DNA from: Actinomycetes bacterium
Lineage (GTDB): Bacteria; Actinomycetota; Acidimicrobiia; Acidimicrobiales; RAAP-2
Length of the DNA stretch: 37,485 bases
Assembly (NCBI GenBank): GCA_021818025.1
Contig: JAKAFH010000013.1
Location: 1 to 37,485 of the forward strand
Direction of reading: 5' to 3'
A program made the translations under genes and the position numbers. The notes under the pieces are model-generated. The model did not search any database and had not been told where the DNA came from. It worked only from the letters and a program-made list of their open reading frames with translations. How positions within the stretch are numbered: the stretch's first letter is position 1; each line of letters begins with the position of its first letter. Positions 30,933-37,485 of this stretch are shown piece after piece.

Positions 30933-32115
30933 CGTCACGGGGCGTCCCGCCCTGCTCTTCTATTCGCAGCACTCGGTCGGTCTCGGACACCTCGTTCGCT
31001 CACTCTCGGTGGCCGAGGCACTCGCGGGGCTCTTCCGAGTCGTGCTCGTCAGCGGTGGTCCAGTCCCGCCAGGCCTAATCGTTCCCCCGAGCGTCGAACT
31101 CGTCGCCTTGGACCCCATCGGCGCACGGGGCGGGGCCGACGCCACGCTCGCGAGTCTCGACCGCGAGCTGACGCTCGAGCAGGCGTGGAATCGACGACTG
31201 GACACGCTGCTCAACCTGCTCACCGCGTTGGGCCCCGCGGCACTGGTCGTGGAGCTCTTCCCCCTGGGACGTCGCAAGTTCGCCCGTGAGATCATCCCGC
31301 TCCTCGAACACGCCAGGTCGCTCGACGAGCCACCGGCGATCGTCTGCAGCGTGCGTGACATCCTGGTCGCCGGGGGCCCGGACCAGCAGGCCAAGGACGA
31401 CGATGCGGCCGAACGGCTCAATCGCCACTTCGATGCGCTCCTGGTACACGGCGATCCATCGGTTGCGCGTCTTGAGGACACCTTTAGACCCGCGGTGACA
31501 CTGCGCGTCCCGATCCACTACACCGGCTACGTGGTGCCCCGACGCGAGCGACTTCGCCACCTGCCGCACCAGCCACCGGAGATCCTGGTATCCGCGGGTG
31601 GCGGCAAAGTCGGTGCCGAGCTCCTGCGCTGCGCCGCCGACGCTCATCGCGATCACTTCGCACCTCGGGGACTGCGCACCCGCCTGGTGACCGGGCCCTT
31701 CCTCGCCGACGAGGACGTGACTGCGCTGACGGCACTGTCAGCCGAGTGCCCCGGGCTGTCGGTGGAGCGATTCATCCCCGACCTCGCCACCGCGATGGCG
31801 GCGGCGACCGCGTCGATCAGTCAGTGCGGCTACAACACGGCACTCGACATCGTTCGCTCCGGTGTGCCGTCAATCGTCGTGCCCCACGACGAGGGGCGCG
31901 AGACCGAGCAGGCCGCACGGGCGACCAGGCTCGCCGACCTCGGCGTGCTGCGAATTGTGCGTTCCGCACAGCTCTCGCCCCAGCGCCTGGCCGACGAGGT
32001 GACCTCGCTACTCGCCGCACCGCGCCGCGACGTCACGATCGACCTCGACGGGGCGCGCACCAGTGCGCGGCTGGTGGCTGAATTGGTCACTCGAATCCCC
32101 GCGCATTCGACGTGA
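30922..32115 (+). CDS. Second MurG-like (COG4671-type) glycosyltransferase
   Basis: A 397-aa paralog of the transferase at 25233-26447. It shares SVGLGHLVRSLSVAEAL at the N-terminus and, in the donor domain, SISQCGYNTALDIVRSGVPSIVVPH. The two differ strongly in the middle, so they probably use different acceptors or donors. GTG 30922 starts 11 bases inside the dehydrogenase gene; the frame further upstream is shadow. The end overlaps the phosphatase gene as GTGA. Function as for the first copy: addition of a sugar during glycan assembly, inferred. Confidence 0.82.
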   Translation: MSVDVTGRPALLFYSQHSVGLGHLVRSLSVAEALAGLFRVVLVSGGPVPPGLIVPPSVELVALDPIGARGGADATLASLDRELTLEQAWNRRLDTLLNLLTALGPAALVVELFPLGRRKFAREIIPLLEHARSLDEPPAIVCSVRDILVAGGPDQQAKDDDAAERLNRHFDALLVHGDPSVARLEDTFRPAVTLRVPIHYTGYVVPRRERLRHLPHQPPEILVSAGGGKVGAELLRCAADAHRDHFAPRGLRTRLVTGPFLADEDVTALTALSAECPGLSVERFIPDLATAMAAATASISQCGYNTALDIVRSGVPSIVVPHDEGRETEQAARATRLADLGVLRIVRSAQLSPQRLADEVTSLLAAPRRDVTIDLDGARTSARLVAELVTRIPAHST

Positions 32116-32924
32116 CGCACCACCAGCTGCCCGGCGTGGAAACGGACGAGACGCACGGCGATCTTCCGACGAGTGGCGCGCGAGCCACGACCGATCGCGG
32201 CACGCTGGTGTTGTTGCGCCATGGGCGAACCCAGTGGAACGACGAATCGCGGTTCACTGGCTGGGCCGATCCCTCGCTCAGCGAGCTCGGCACTCGTGAA
32301 GCGGCGTGGGCCGGCGAAGTCATCGCGTCATGTGGCGTCCGCGTATCCGTGGTGATAGCGAGTTTCGCCTCTCGCGCGTTGCAGACCGCTACCTTCGCCA
32401 TGCCCGTCACGTCCGCGCCGGACCGGCGTCGTGACTGGCGACTCAACGAACGACACTTCGGTCTCTTGCAAGGTCTCGATCGCTCTGCCGCCATCGACCG
32501 CTACGGCAAGGCGTCGGTCCGCCAGTGGCGACGTGACCGCGACGCGGTTCCCCCGGCCATCCCCAAGGACGACGCGCGTCACCCCCGCTACGACCCGCGC
32601 TACGCCGGCGTGGCACCAGCGGAGCTGCCGGGCGCCGAGTCGAAGGCCGACCACGAGCGCCGCATCCGAGCCTGTTGGCTCGACACGATCGACCCGCTCC
32701 TCGTCAACGGCGTCGCCGTCCTCGTCGTCGCGCACTGTCACAGCCTCCGGGCCCTGGCTCGACTGGCCGCAACCCGCGACGTCGATGAGTCGCCCACCCT
32801 GTTCGCTGCCACCGGTAGCGTGGCGATCGTCACCGGGTCCGGCGCGTTGCGCGAACTGCCAACGCTCGAGGGACCATCCGCTGAGGCGCCGCGTGGGCGG
32901 ACCGCGGCCAATCGAGTTCAGTAG
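32112..32924 (+). CDS. Histidine phosphatase, phosphoglycerate mutase-like, in the glycan operon
   Basis: A 270-aa histidine-phosphatase superfamily protein. The catalytic His37 is in LLRHGRTQWN. RLNERHFGLLQGL resembles cofactor-dependent phosphoglycerate mutase (dPGM), and the second His208 is in VAHCHSLRAL where dPGM has AHGNSLRAL. The N-terminus carries about 27 extra residues and the C-terminus is longer and variable. As the last gene of a glycan operon it more likely removes a phosphate from a sugar or lipid intermediate than serves in glycolysis; this is inference. Start GTG 32112 overlaps the preceding stop (GTGA). Confidence 0.85.
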   Translation: MTHHQLPGVETDETHGDLPTSGARATTDRGTLVLLRHGRTQWNDESRFTGWADPSLSELGTREAAWAGEVIASCGVRVSVVIASFASRALQTATFAMPVTSAPDRRRDWRLNERHFGLLQGLDRSAAIDRYGKASVRQWRRDRDAVPPAIPKDDARHPRYDPRYAGVAPAELPGAESKADHERRIRACWLDTIDPLLVNGVAVLVVAHCHSLRALARLAATRDVDESPTLFAATGSVAIVTGSGALRELPTLEGPSAEAPRGRTAANRVQ

Positions 32925-32955
32925 CGTTCCGCGCCCCTCGGTGACCCAACGTCGC

Positions 32956-32984
32956 CGTCGCTGCGACCCGACGACCCAGCGACG
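32956..32984. terminator. Hairpin between convergent operon end and dehydrogenase gene
   Basis: CGTCGCTG (32956-32963) and CAGCGACG (32977-32984) form an 8-bp perfect stem with a 13-base loop in the 96-bp gap between two converging genes. An alternative 7-bp pair ACGTCGC/GCGACGT overlaps it, and a C7-G5 run follows at about 33001-33012. It may terminate transcription from both sides; no U-tract is present. Confidence 0.4.
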
Positions 32985-33020
32985 TCGGCTGGCCCGAGGC
33001 CCCCCCGGGGGATGGAGCTG

Positions 33021-34163
33021 CTACTTCAGCAGGTGCTTGGCGACCACGACGCGCTGGACCTGGTTCGTGCCCTCGTAGATCTGGGTGATCTTCGCGTCGC
33101 GCATGAACCGCTCGACGGGGAAGTCTTTGGTGAAGCCGTAGCCGCCGAGCAGCTGCACGGCGTCGGTCGCGACGCTCATCGCCGTGTCCGAGGCGAACGA
33201 CTTCGCCGCCGCCGTCAGGTAGCTGAGGTTGTGGTCGGGGTCGCCCTCGTCGATCGCGCTGCAGGCGTGGTACACCATCGCGCGCGCCGCCTCGGTGCGA
33301 ATCGCCATGTCGGCCAGCATGAACCGCAGACCCTGCAGATCGCTGATCGGCGCGCCGAACGCGCGGCGTTGGGTCATGTACTGCGCCGCGTAGTCGATCG
33401 CCCCCTGGGCGATGCCCACCGCCTGGGCGCCGATGGTCGGGCGCGAGCGGTCCAGCGTGTGCATGGCGATCTTGAAGCCGTCACCCTCTTCCCCGATGCG
33501 GTGCGAGGCCGGCACGCGCACGTCGTTGAAGACGACCTCGCCGGTGGGCGACGCGCGTAGACCCATCTTGTCCTCGTGCTTGGGGAACTCCACGCCCCAG
33601 CCCTTCTCGACGAGGAAGCAGCTGATGCCGCGTCCCCTCGCGTCGGGGTCGGTGCTCGCGAAGACCGTGTAGGTGTCCGAGACGCCGGCGTTGGTGATCC
33701 AGTACTTCGAGCCGTTGATGATGTAGTCGTCCCCGTCGCGCACGGCGCGCGTGCGCATCGCGGCCACGTCCGAGCCCGCGTCGGCCTCGGAGAGGCAGTA
33801 GCTCGCCTGGATCTCGCCGGTGGCGATCCGGGGCAGGTAGGCCTGCTTGACCTCCTCGGAGGCGAAGTTGATGACCGGCAGCATGCCCAGCTTGGAGATC
33901 AGCATCGTCACCGACGTCGACGCGCAGGCCCGAGCGATCTCCTCGGCCATGATCGCCTGGGTCACCATGTCCGCGCCGGCCCCGCCGTAGGCGGCCGGAA
34001 CGCCGAGCGAGGGCAGATCCATCTCGACGCAGGCGTCGAAGCTCTTCTGGGGGAATACCTGGTCGCGGTCGTACTCAGCGGCGAAGGGCGCGATGCGCTC
34101 GTCCACGAAGCCGTGCATGACGTCACGAAACGCCCGTTGCTCTTCAGTAAGGGTGAAACTCAT
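33021..34163 (-). CDS. Acyl-CoA dehydrogenase (short/medium-chain type)
   Basis: A 380-aa flavin enzyme oxidising an acyl-CoA to a trans-2-enoyl-CoA, passing electrons to ETF. It has SYCLSEADAGSD (flavin site), KYWITNAG, the R/F block RRAFGAPISDLQGL and LLGGYGFTKDFPVER. The catalytic Glu is in TQIYEGTNQVQR, the position used in short- and branched-chain dehydrogenases. Length is standard, unlike the extended enzyme at 11595-13175. ATG 34163 has AGAGG 6 bases upstream. Butyryl-CoA or a branched-chain acyl-CoA is a likely substrate, but not readable with certainty. Confidence 0.92.
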   Translation of the reverse strand: MSFTLTEEQRAFRDVMHGFVDERIAPFAAEYDRDQVFPQKSFDACVEMDLPSLGVPAAYGGAGADMVTQAIMAEEIARACASTSVTMLISKLGMLPVINFASEEVKQAYLPRIATGEIQASYCLSEADAGSDVAAMRTRAVRDGDDYIINGSKYWITNAGVSDTYTVFASTDPDARGRGISCFLVEKGWGVEFPKHEDKMGLRASPTGEVVFNDVRVPASHRIGEEGDGFKIAMHTLDRSRPTIGAQAVGIAQGAIDYAAQYMTQRRAFGAPISDLQGLRFMLADMAIRTEAARAMVYHACSAIDEGDPDHNLSYLTAAAKSFASDTAMSVATDAVQLLGGYGFTKDFPVERFMRDAKITQIYEGTNQVQRVVVAKHLLK

Positions 34164-34180
34164 TGTGGTCCTCTCAACCG

Positions 34181-34642
34181 TCAGCGAAGGTCCGCGTTGA
34201 CCAATTCGTCGGTGTCCACGGCGTCCGCGAAGGCCCGCTGGGCGACGTAGCTGTGAGCGAGACCGGCGAAGGGGCTCGCAAGGTGGTGATCGACCGAGGT
34301 GGCGTCGAGCAGCCTGAAGTGATCGAGGGCGATCCGCACGTCGCTGAGCGTCGGACCGCGGCCGATCGCGCTCGCGCGCTTGGCCGCGACTACGGCGACA
34401 CCGACGACGACGTCGTGGCGGTCGTGCTCGTGGTCAAAGGCCAGTTTGGCGACCTCGCGCTCGGCGATGGTGAGCGCGTACCCGCCGCCGGGCGCCGGCG
34501 TGCCCGCGCCGCTCGTGGTCAGCGGGTGCACGCTGCGCACGAGGCCAGCCTTGGGCTTGCGCGCGAATTCGGGGGTCGGCGTGGGCATCGTCGGACGCAC
34601 CTCGCCGGCAGCGGGGACTGGAAGAAACGTCGGTTGAGTCAC
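34181..34642 (-). CDS. Hypothetical protein between ilvE and acyl-CoA dehydrogenase
   Basis: No family recognised. A 153-aa soluble protein with a Pro/Thr-rich N-terminus (about 1-50) and a mostly helical C-terminal part containing AEREVAKLAFDHEHDRHDVVVGVAVVAAKRAS. There are no signal or membrane segments, and the product contains no Cys. Start GTG 34642 has only GAG directly before it; ATG 34588 is an alternative. It lies 25 bp after ilvE and 17 bp before the dehydrogenase on the same strand, so it is probably part of that transcript. Confidence 0.65.
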   Translation of the reverse strand: MTQPTFLPVPAAGEVRPTMPTPTPEFARKPKAGLVRSVHPLTTSGAGTPAPGGGYALTIAEREVAKLAFDHEHDRHDVVVGVAVVAAKRASAIGRGPTLSDVRIALDHFRLLDATSVDHHLASPFAGLAHSYVAQRAFADAVDTDELVNADLR

Positions 34643-34667
34643 CTCACGACACTACCGCTGAACGTGA

Positions 34668-35594
34668 CTACACCTCGGTGAGCCACCCGTTGTAGCGGTC
34701 CAGTTCGCCGCGCACGGCTTGGAAGTAGGTCGACTGCAGGGTGGTCGTGACCGGACCCGGCTTGCCCGTGCCCACGACGCGGTCGTCGACCGAGGCGATC
34801 GGCACGACCTCGGCGGCCGTTCCAGTGAGGAACGCCTCGTCAGCGAGGTAGAGGTCGGTACGGATCAGCGTCTCGAAGCGAACGGTGATGCCGAGGTCGG
34901 TGGCGATGCGAACGACCGTCTCTTGGGTGATGCCCGGCAGTGCGCCCGCTTCGCTCGGCGGCGGGGTCAGCACGACCCCGTCGCGCACGACGAAGAGGTT
35001 CTCGCCCGTGCACTCCGAGATCCGCCCGTCGGGTCCGAGCATGATGGCCTCGTCGTAGCCGGCCTTGATGGCCTCGACCTTGGCGAGCCCGGAGTTGAGG
35101 TACATCCCCGTTCCCTTGGCGGCGGTGGGCATCGCGTTGGGGTTGTGGCGCTGCCACGACGAGATCTTCATGCGCACGCCGTGGGCGAGTCCCTCATCAC
35201 CGAGGTAGGCGCCCCACGGCCAGGCGGCGATCGCGACGTTCACGGGCGCGGGCAGGGGGTTCACGCCCATCTCGCCGTAACCGAGGTACACGAGGGGCCG
35301 GATGTAGCACCCGTTGGGCAGGTCGTTCACCCGAACGGTCTCCACGACGGCGTCACAGAGTTCGTCGAGGGTGAACGGCACCTCCATCATGAGGATCTTG
35401 CAACTGCGAAGCAGTCGCGCCATGTGCTCGCGCAACCGGAAGACGGCGACGCCGCGTGGCGTCTTGTAGGCCCGGATTCCCTCGAACGCACCGGTGCCGT
35501 AGTGCAGGCCGTGGCTGAGGACGTGGGTCGTCGCGTCGTTCCAGTCGACGAGCGCGCCGTCCATCCAAATTTTCTCCGTCGGCGTTATGGGCAT
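34668..35594 (-). CDS. ilvE: Branched-chain amino acid aminotransferase
   Basis: A 308-aa class IV PLP aminotransferase for the last step of leucine, isoleucine and valine synthesis. It shows HYGTGAFEGIRAY, GCYIRPLVYLGYGEMG, the PLP Lys in TAAKGTGMYLN and SECTGENLFVVRDG. The length is usual for IlvE. ATG 35594 is preferred to GTG 35597 because AGAGG is 5 bases before it; it overlaps the leuB stop by one base (TGATG), so the two are translationally coupled. Context (leuB, leuC) supports IlvE over D-amino-acid transaminase. Confidence 0.93.
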   Translation of the reverse strand: MPITPTEKIWMDGALVDWNDATTHVLSHGLHYGTGAFEGIRAYKTPRGVAVFRLREHMARLLRSCKILMMEVPFTLDELCDAVVETVRVNDLPNGCYIRPLVYLGYGEMGVNPLPAPVNVAIAAWPWGAYLGDEGLAHGVRMKISSWQRHNPNAMPTAAKGTGMYLNSGLAKVEAIKAGYDEAIMLGPDGRISECTGENLFVVRDGVVLTPPPSEAGALPGITQETVVRIATDLGITVRFETLIRTDLYLADEAFLTGTAAEVVPIASVDDRVVGTGKPGPVTTTLQSTYFQAVRGELDRYNGWLTEV

Positions 35595-36616
35595 CACAAC
35601 CTCTCTATCAATCGTTGCGTGACGGCCGCCGTTCCTCCGGTGACACCGTCGCGCTCAAAGTCTGCCACTGCCGCGGCGATGCGCCGCGCCGCGTCGAACT
35701 CCCCGAGGTGTTCGAGCATCAAGACCGCCGAGGACACCGCCGCCAAGGGATTCGCCGTTTCGGTGCCGACGATGTCGTGCGCGGCGCCGTGCACGGGCTC
35801 AAAGAGCGACGCGCCGGTGCGCGCCGGGTTGAGGTTCGCGCTCGCGGCGAAGCCGATCCCCCCGCTCACCGCCCCCGCCAGGTCCGAGAGGATGTCGCCG
35901 AACAGGTTGTCGGTGACGATGACGCCGTAGCGCGCGGGGTTCTCCACCAGGTAGATGCAGGCGGCGTCGACGTGGTTGTAGTCGACGGCGACGGTGGGGT
36001 ACTCGGACTTCACCTCGTCCACGACCCTGGACCAGAGGTTCCCCGCGAAGGTGAGCACGTTGGTCTTGTGCACGAGGGTCAGCCGCGGCCGCTCCAGCTG
36101 GGCCGCCCGTTCGAAGGCGTAGCGCACGCAGCGCTCGACCCCGAAGCGGGTGTTCACCGATCCCTGGGTCGCCACCTCGTGGGCGGTGCCGTAACGAAGG
36201 ACCCCACCCTCGCCGGCGTAGGGCCCTTCGGTGTTCTCGCGCACGATCGCGAAGTCCAGACCGTCGGCGATGGAGCCGGGCACGCCGTGGAAGGGCCGGT
36301 AGTTCACGTACAGGTCCAGGCCGAAGCGCATCCGCAGCAACAGGCCACGCTCCAGCACACCGCCGGGGATGCGCGTGTCCCCGATCGCCGGACCGACCGC
36401 GCCGAGCAGGATCGCGTCGTGACCCCGCAGCGCCTCGAGGGTCTCGTCGTCCAAGACGAAGCCGTCGCGCAAGTAGCGCGCCGCACCCAGGTCGAAGTGC
36501 GTGGTCGCCAACTCCACGCCCGCCGCCTCGACCACCGCCAGGGCGGCGCGCGTCACCTCGGGACCGATCCCGTCGCCGCCGATGACCGCCACCCGATACG
36601 GCTTGCTCGTTGCCAC
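35594..36616 (-). CDS. leuB: 3-isopropylmalate dehydrogenase
   Basis: A 340-aa NAD-dependent oxidative decarboxylase of leucine synthesis. It has GGDGIGPEV at the N-terminus, RENTEGPYAGEGG, and the metal/substrate block DNLFGDILSDLAGAVSGGIGF. The shorter actinobacterial form fits its length. GTG 36616 is chosen over GTG 36622 because GGAGG lies 5 bases before it. It heads a minus-strand unit with ilvE and is divergent from greA. Confidence 0.93.
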   Translation of the reverse strand: MATSKPYRVAVIGGDGIGPEVTRAALAVVEAAGVELATTHFDLGAARYLRDGFVLDDETLEALRGHDAILLGAVGPAIGDTRIPGGVLERGLLLRMRFGLDLYVNYRPFHGVPGSIADGLDFAIVRENTEGPYAGEGGVLRYGTAHEVATQGSVNTRFGVERCVRYAFERAAQLERPRLTLVHKTNVLTFAGNLWSRVVDEVKSEYPTVAVDYNHVDAACIYLVENPARYGVIVTDNLFGDILSDLAGAVSGGIGFAASANLNPARTGASLFEPVHGAAHDIVGTETANPLAAVSSAVLMLEHLGEFDAARRIAAAVADFERDGVTGGTAAVTQRLIERL

Positions 36617-36732
36617 GCCCACCTCCCTGATTCCCCCCAGTCTGCTTGGCCCGGCCCGAGAGGAGCAAACCCGGTCCGATACTTCAGAAGCCGACCACTA
36701 GAGTCAGTGTCCTACCCAGGAGATGACACCTC

Positions 36733-37209
36733 ATGGCTGGCGAGATCCACCGGATAACCAAAGAGACACTGGACAAGCTCCGTGCTGAATATCACCACCT
36801 GACCACGGTCGGGCGCACCGAGATCGCCCGAGTGATCGAGGCCGCCCGCCTGCTGGGCGACCTCTCGGAGAACGGCGACTACCACGCCGCCAAGGACGAG
36901 CAGGGCAAGATGGAAGCCCGGATCCGCCAGATCGACACGGTGATCAGGAACCACGAGCTGGTCGAGCGCGACGTGAGCGCCGGCATCGTCCAGCACGCCT
37001 CGATCGTCAGCGTCGTCTACGACGGTGACGGCGACGCCGACGCCCAGGAGTTCTTCATCGGCTCCATCGAGGAGAAGCCCGAGGGGGTCCTCGTCGCCTC
37101 GCCCACCTCGCCGCTCGGCTCGGCCCTGCTCGGGCACGCCCTGGGCGACGAGGTCGACTACGAGGCGCCGTCGGGCGTGCTTCGCGTGCGGATCACGGGG
37201 CTGCGCTGA
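36733..37209 (+). CDS. greA: Transcription elongation factor GreA
   Basis: A 158-aa factor that rescues backtracked RNA polymerase by stimulating transcript cleavage. The coiled-coil tip has [15 protein letters not shown] with the acidic residues needed for cleavage, followed by the C-terminal FKBP-like domain ([18 protein letters not shown]). ATG 36733 has GGAG about 9 bases upstream. The usual GreA location is elsewhere; here it sits between leuB and leuC and its stop is 1 bp from the leuC start. Confidence 0.94.
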   Translation: MAGEIHRITKETLDKLRAEYHHLTTVGRTEIARVIEAARLLGDLSENGDYHAAKDEQGKMEARIRQIDTVIRNHELVERDVSAGIVQHASIVSVVYDGDGDADAQEFFIGSIEEKPEGVLVASPTSPLGSALLGHALGDEVDYEAPSGVLRVRITGLR

Positions 37210-37210
37210 C

Positions 37211-37485
37211 GTGGCCGGACAGACCCTCTTCGAGAAGATCTGGAACGAGCACGTCGTCGCCAGTCCCGATGGCGAGCCGACCATTCTGTACATCGACCTG
37301 CACCTGATCCACGAGGTCACGAGTCCCCAGGCCTTTGACGGCTTGCGGCTGAACCAGCGCGGTGTGCGCCGACCCGACCGCACCCTCGCCACCGCCGACC
37401 ACAACGTGCCCACCGACCCACTCGCAACGCCCGTGGCGGATCCGATCTCTCGGCGCCAGCTCGAGGCACTCGACGAGAACTGTCG
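37211..37485 (+). CDS. leuC: 3-isopropylmalate dehydratase large subunit, partial
   Basis: The first 91 residues of LeuC, running off the window end. LeuC binds a [4Fe-4S] cluster with LeuD and isomerises 2- to 3-isopropylmalate. [31 protein letters not shown] and TADHNVPT are the standard N-terminal blocks. Start GTG 37211 follows the greA stop by 1 bp, implying one transcript. The cluster cysteines lie beyond the window. Confidence 0.93.
   Translation, partial: MAGQTLFEKIWNEHVVASPDGEPTILYIDLHLIHEVTSPQAFDGLRLNQRGVRRPDRTLATADHNVPTDPLATPVADPISRRQLEALDENC

Noticed and set aside
36617-36732. Leucine attenuator or T-box upstream of leuB
   Set aside because: No run of Leu codons in a short frame and no T-box core sequence seen on the leuB strand.
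1-37485. tRNA, rRNA, CRISPR arrays, insertion sequences or att sites
   Set aside because: No cloverleaf, regularly spaced repeats, transposase-like protein or terminal inverted repeats were recognised by eye.

Overview
The window is GC-rich, densely packed bacterial chromosome and looks actinobacterial. The order sufB / sufD / Rieske ferredoxin / sufC, a MutY with a winged-helix-like tail in place of a NUDIX-like domain, a short MaoC hydratase of the Streptomyces ethylmalonyl-CoA type, and frequent GTG starts and GTGA overlaps all fit. Acidimicrobiia or a related deep actinobacterial lineage is my best guess, but no rRNA or other taxonomic marker is present. I see no tRNA, rRNA, CRISPR array or insertion sequence.

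Layout. (1) 1-6.4 kb, mostly minus strand: an LCP-family cell-envelope protein and a Suf Fe-S assembly set (sufB, then sufD, Rieske, sufC). The Suf set is split by an oppositely oriented dienoyl-CoA isomerase-like gene and a small four-cysteine protein. (2) 6.4-11.1 kb: an S9A prolyl oligopeptidase, a small two-helix membrane protein, a flavin reductase-like protein, MutY and a MaoC hydratase. (3) 10.6-15.4 kb: three genes that match consecutive late steps of the ethylmalonyl-CoA pathway: mesaconyl-CoA hydratase, an N-terminally extended methylsuccinyl-CoA dehydrogenase, and a CitE-like beta-methylmalyl/malyl-CoA lyase. A NiCoT nickel/cobalt transporter lies among them. (4) 15.5-18.7 kb: a secreted NlpC/P60 peptidase, an Lgt-like membrane protein with a degenerate signature, and a tryptophanase.

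(5) 18.8-21.9 kb: an accessory-looking divergent locus. On one side is a protein with a C-terminal MazF/PemK-like domain. On the other is a J-domain / two-TM / Mrr-like nuclease fusion, tightly coupled to an unknown 245-aa protein. (6) 22.1-24.1 kb: an OmpR-type response regulator and its histidine kinase. (7) 24.3-32.9 kb: a seven-gene operon in which every junction overlaps: sugar-nucleotide epimerase, glycosyltransferase, GT4 glycosyltransferase, ABC exporter, UDP-glucose dehydrogenase, second glycosyltransferase, histidine phosphatase. It looks like a complete machine for making and exporting a uronic-acid-containing glycan or glycolipid. An 11-bp tandem repeat of OmpR-family periodicity sits just upstream. 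(8) 33.0-37.5 kb: an acyl-CoA dehydrogenase, an unknown protein, ilvE-leuB, and divergently greA and the start of leuC.

The best candidates for an undescribed system are the J-domain/Mrr/MazF-like locus and the fully overlapping glycan-export operon with its adjacent two-component system. All family assignments come from reading motifs; no database search was run.
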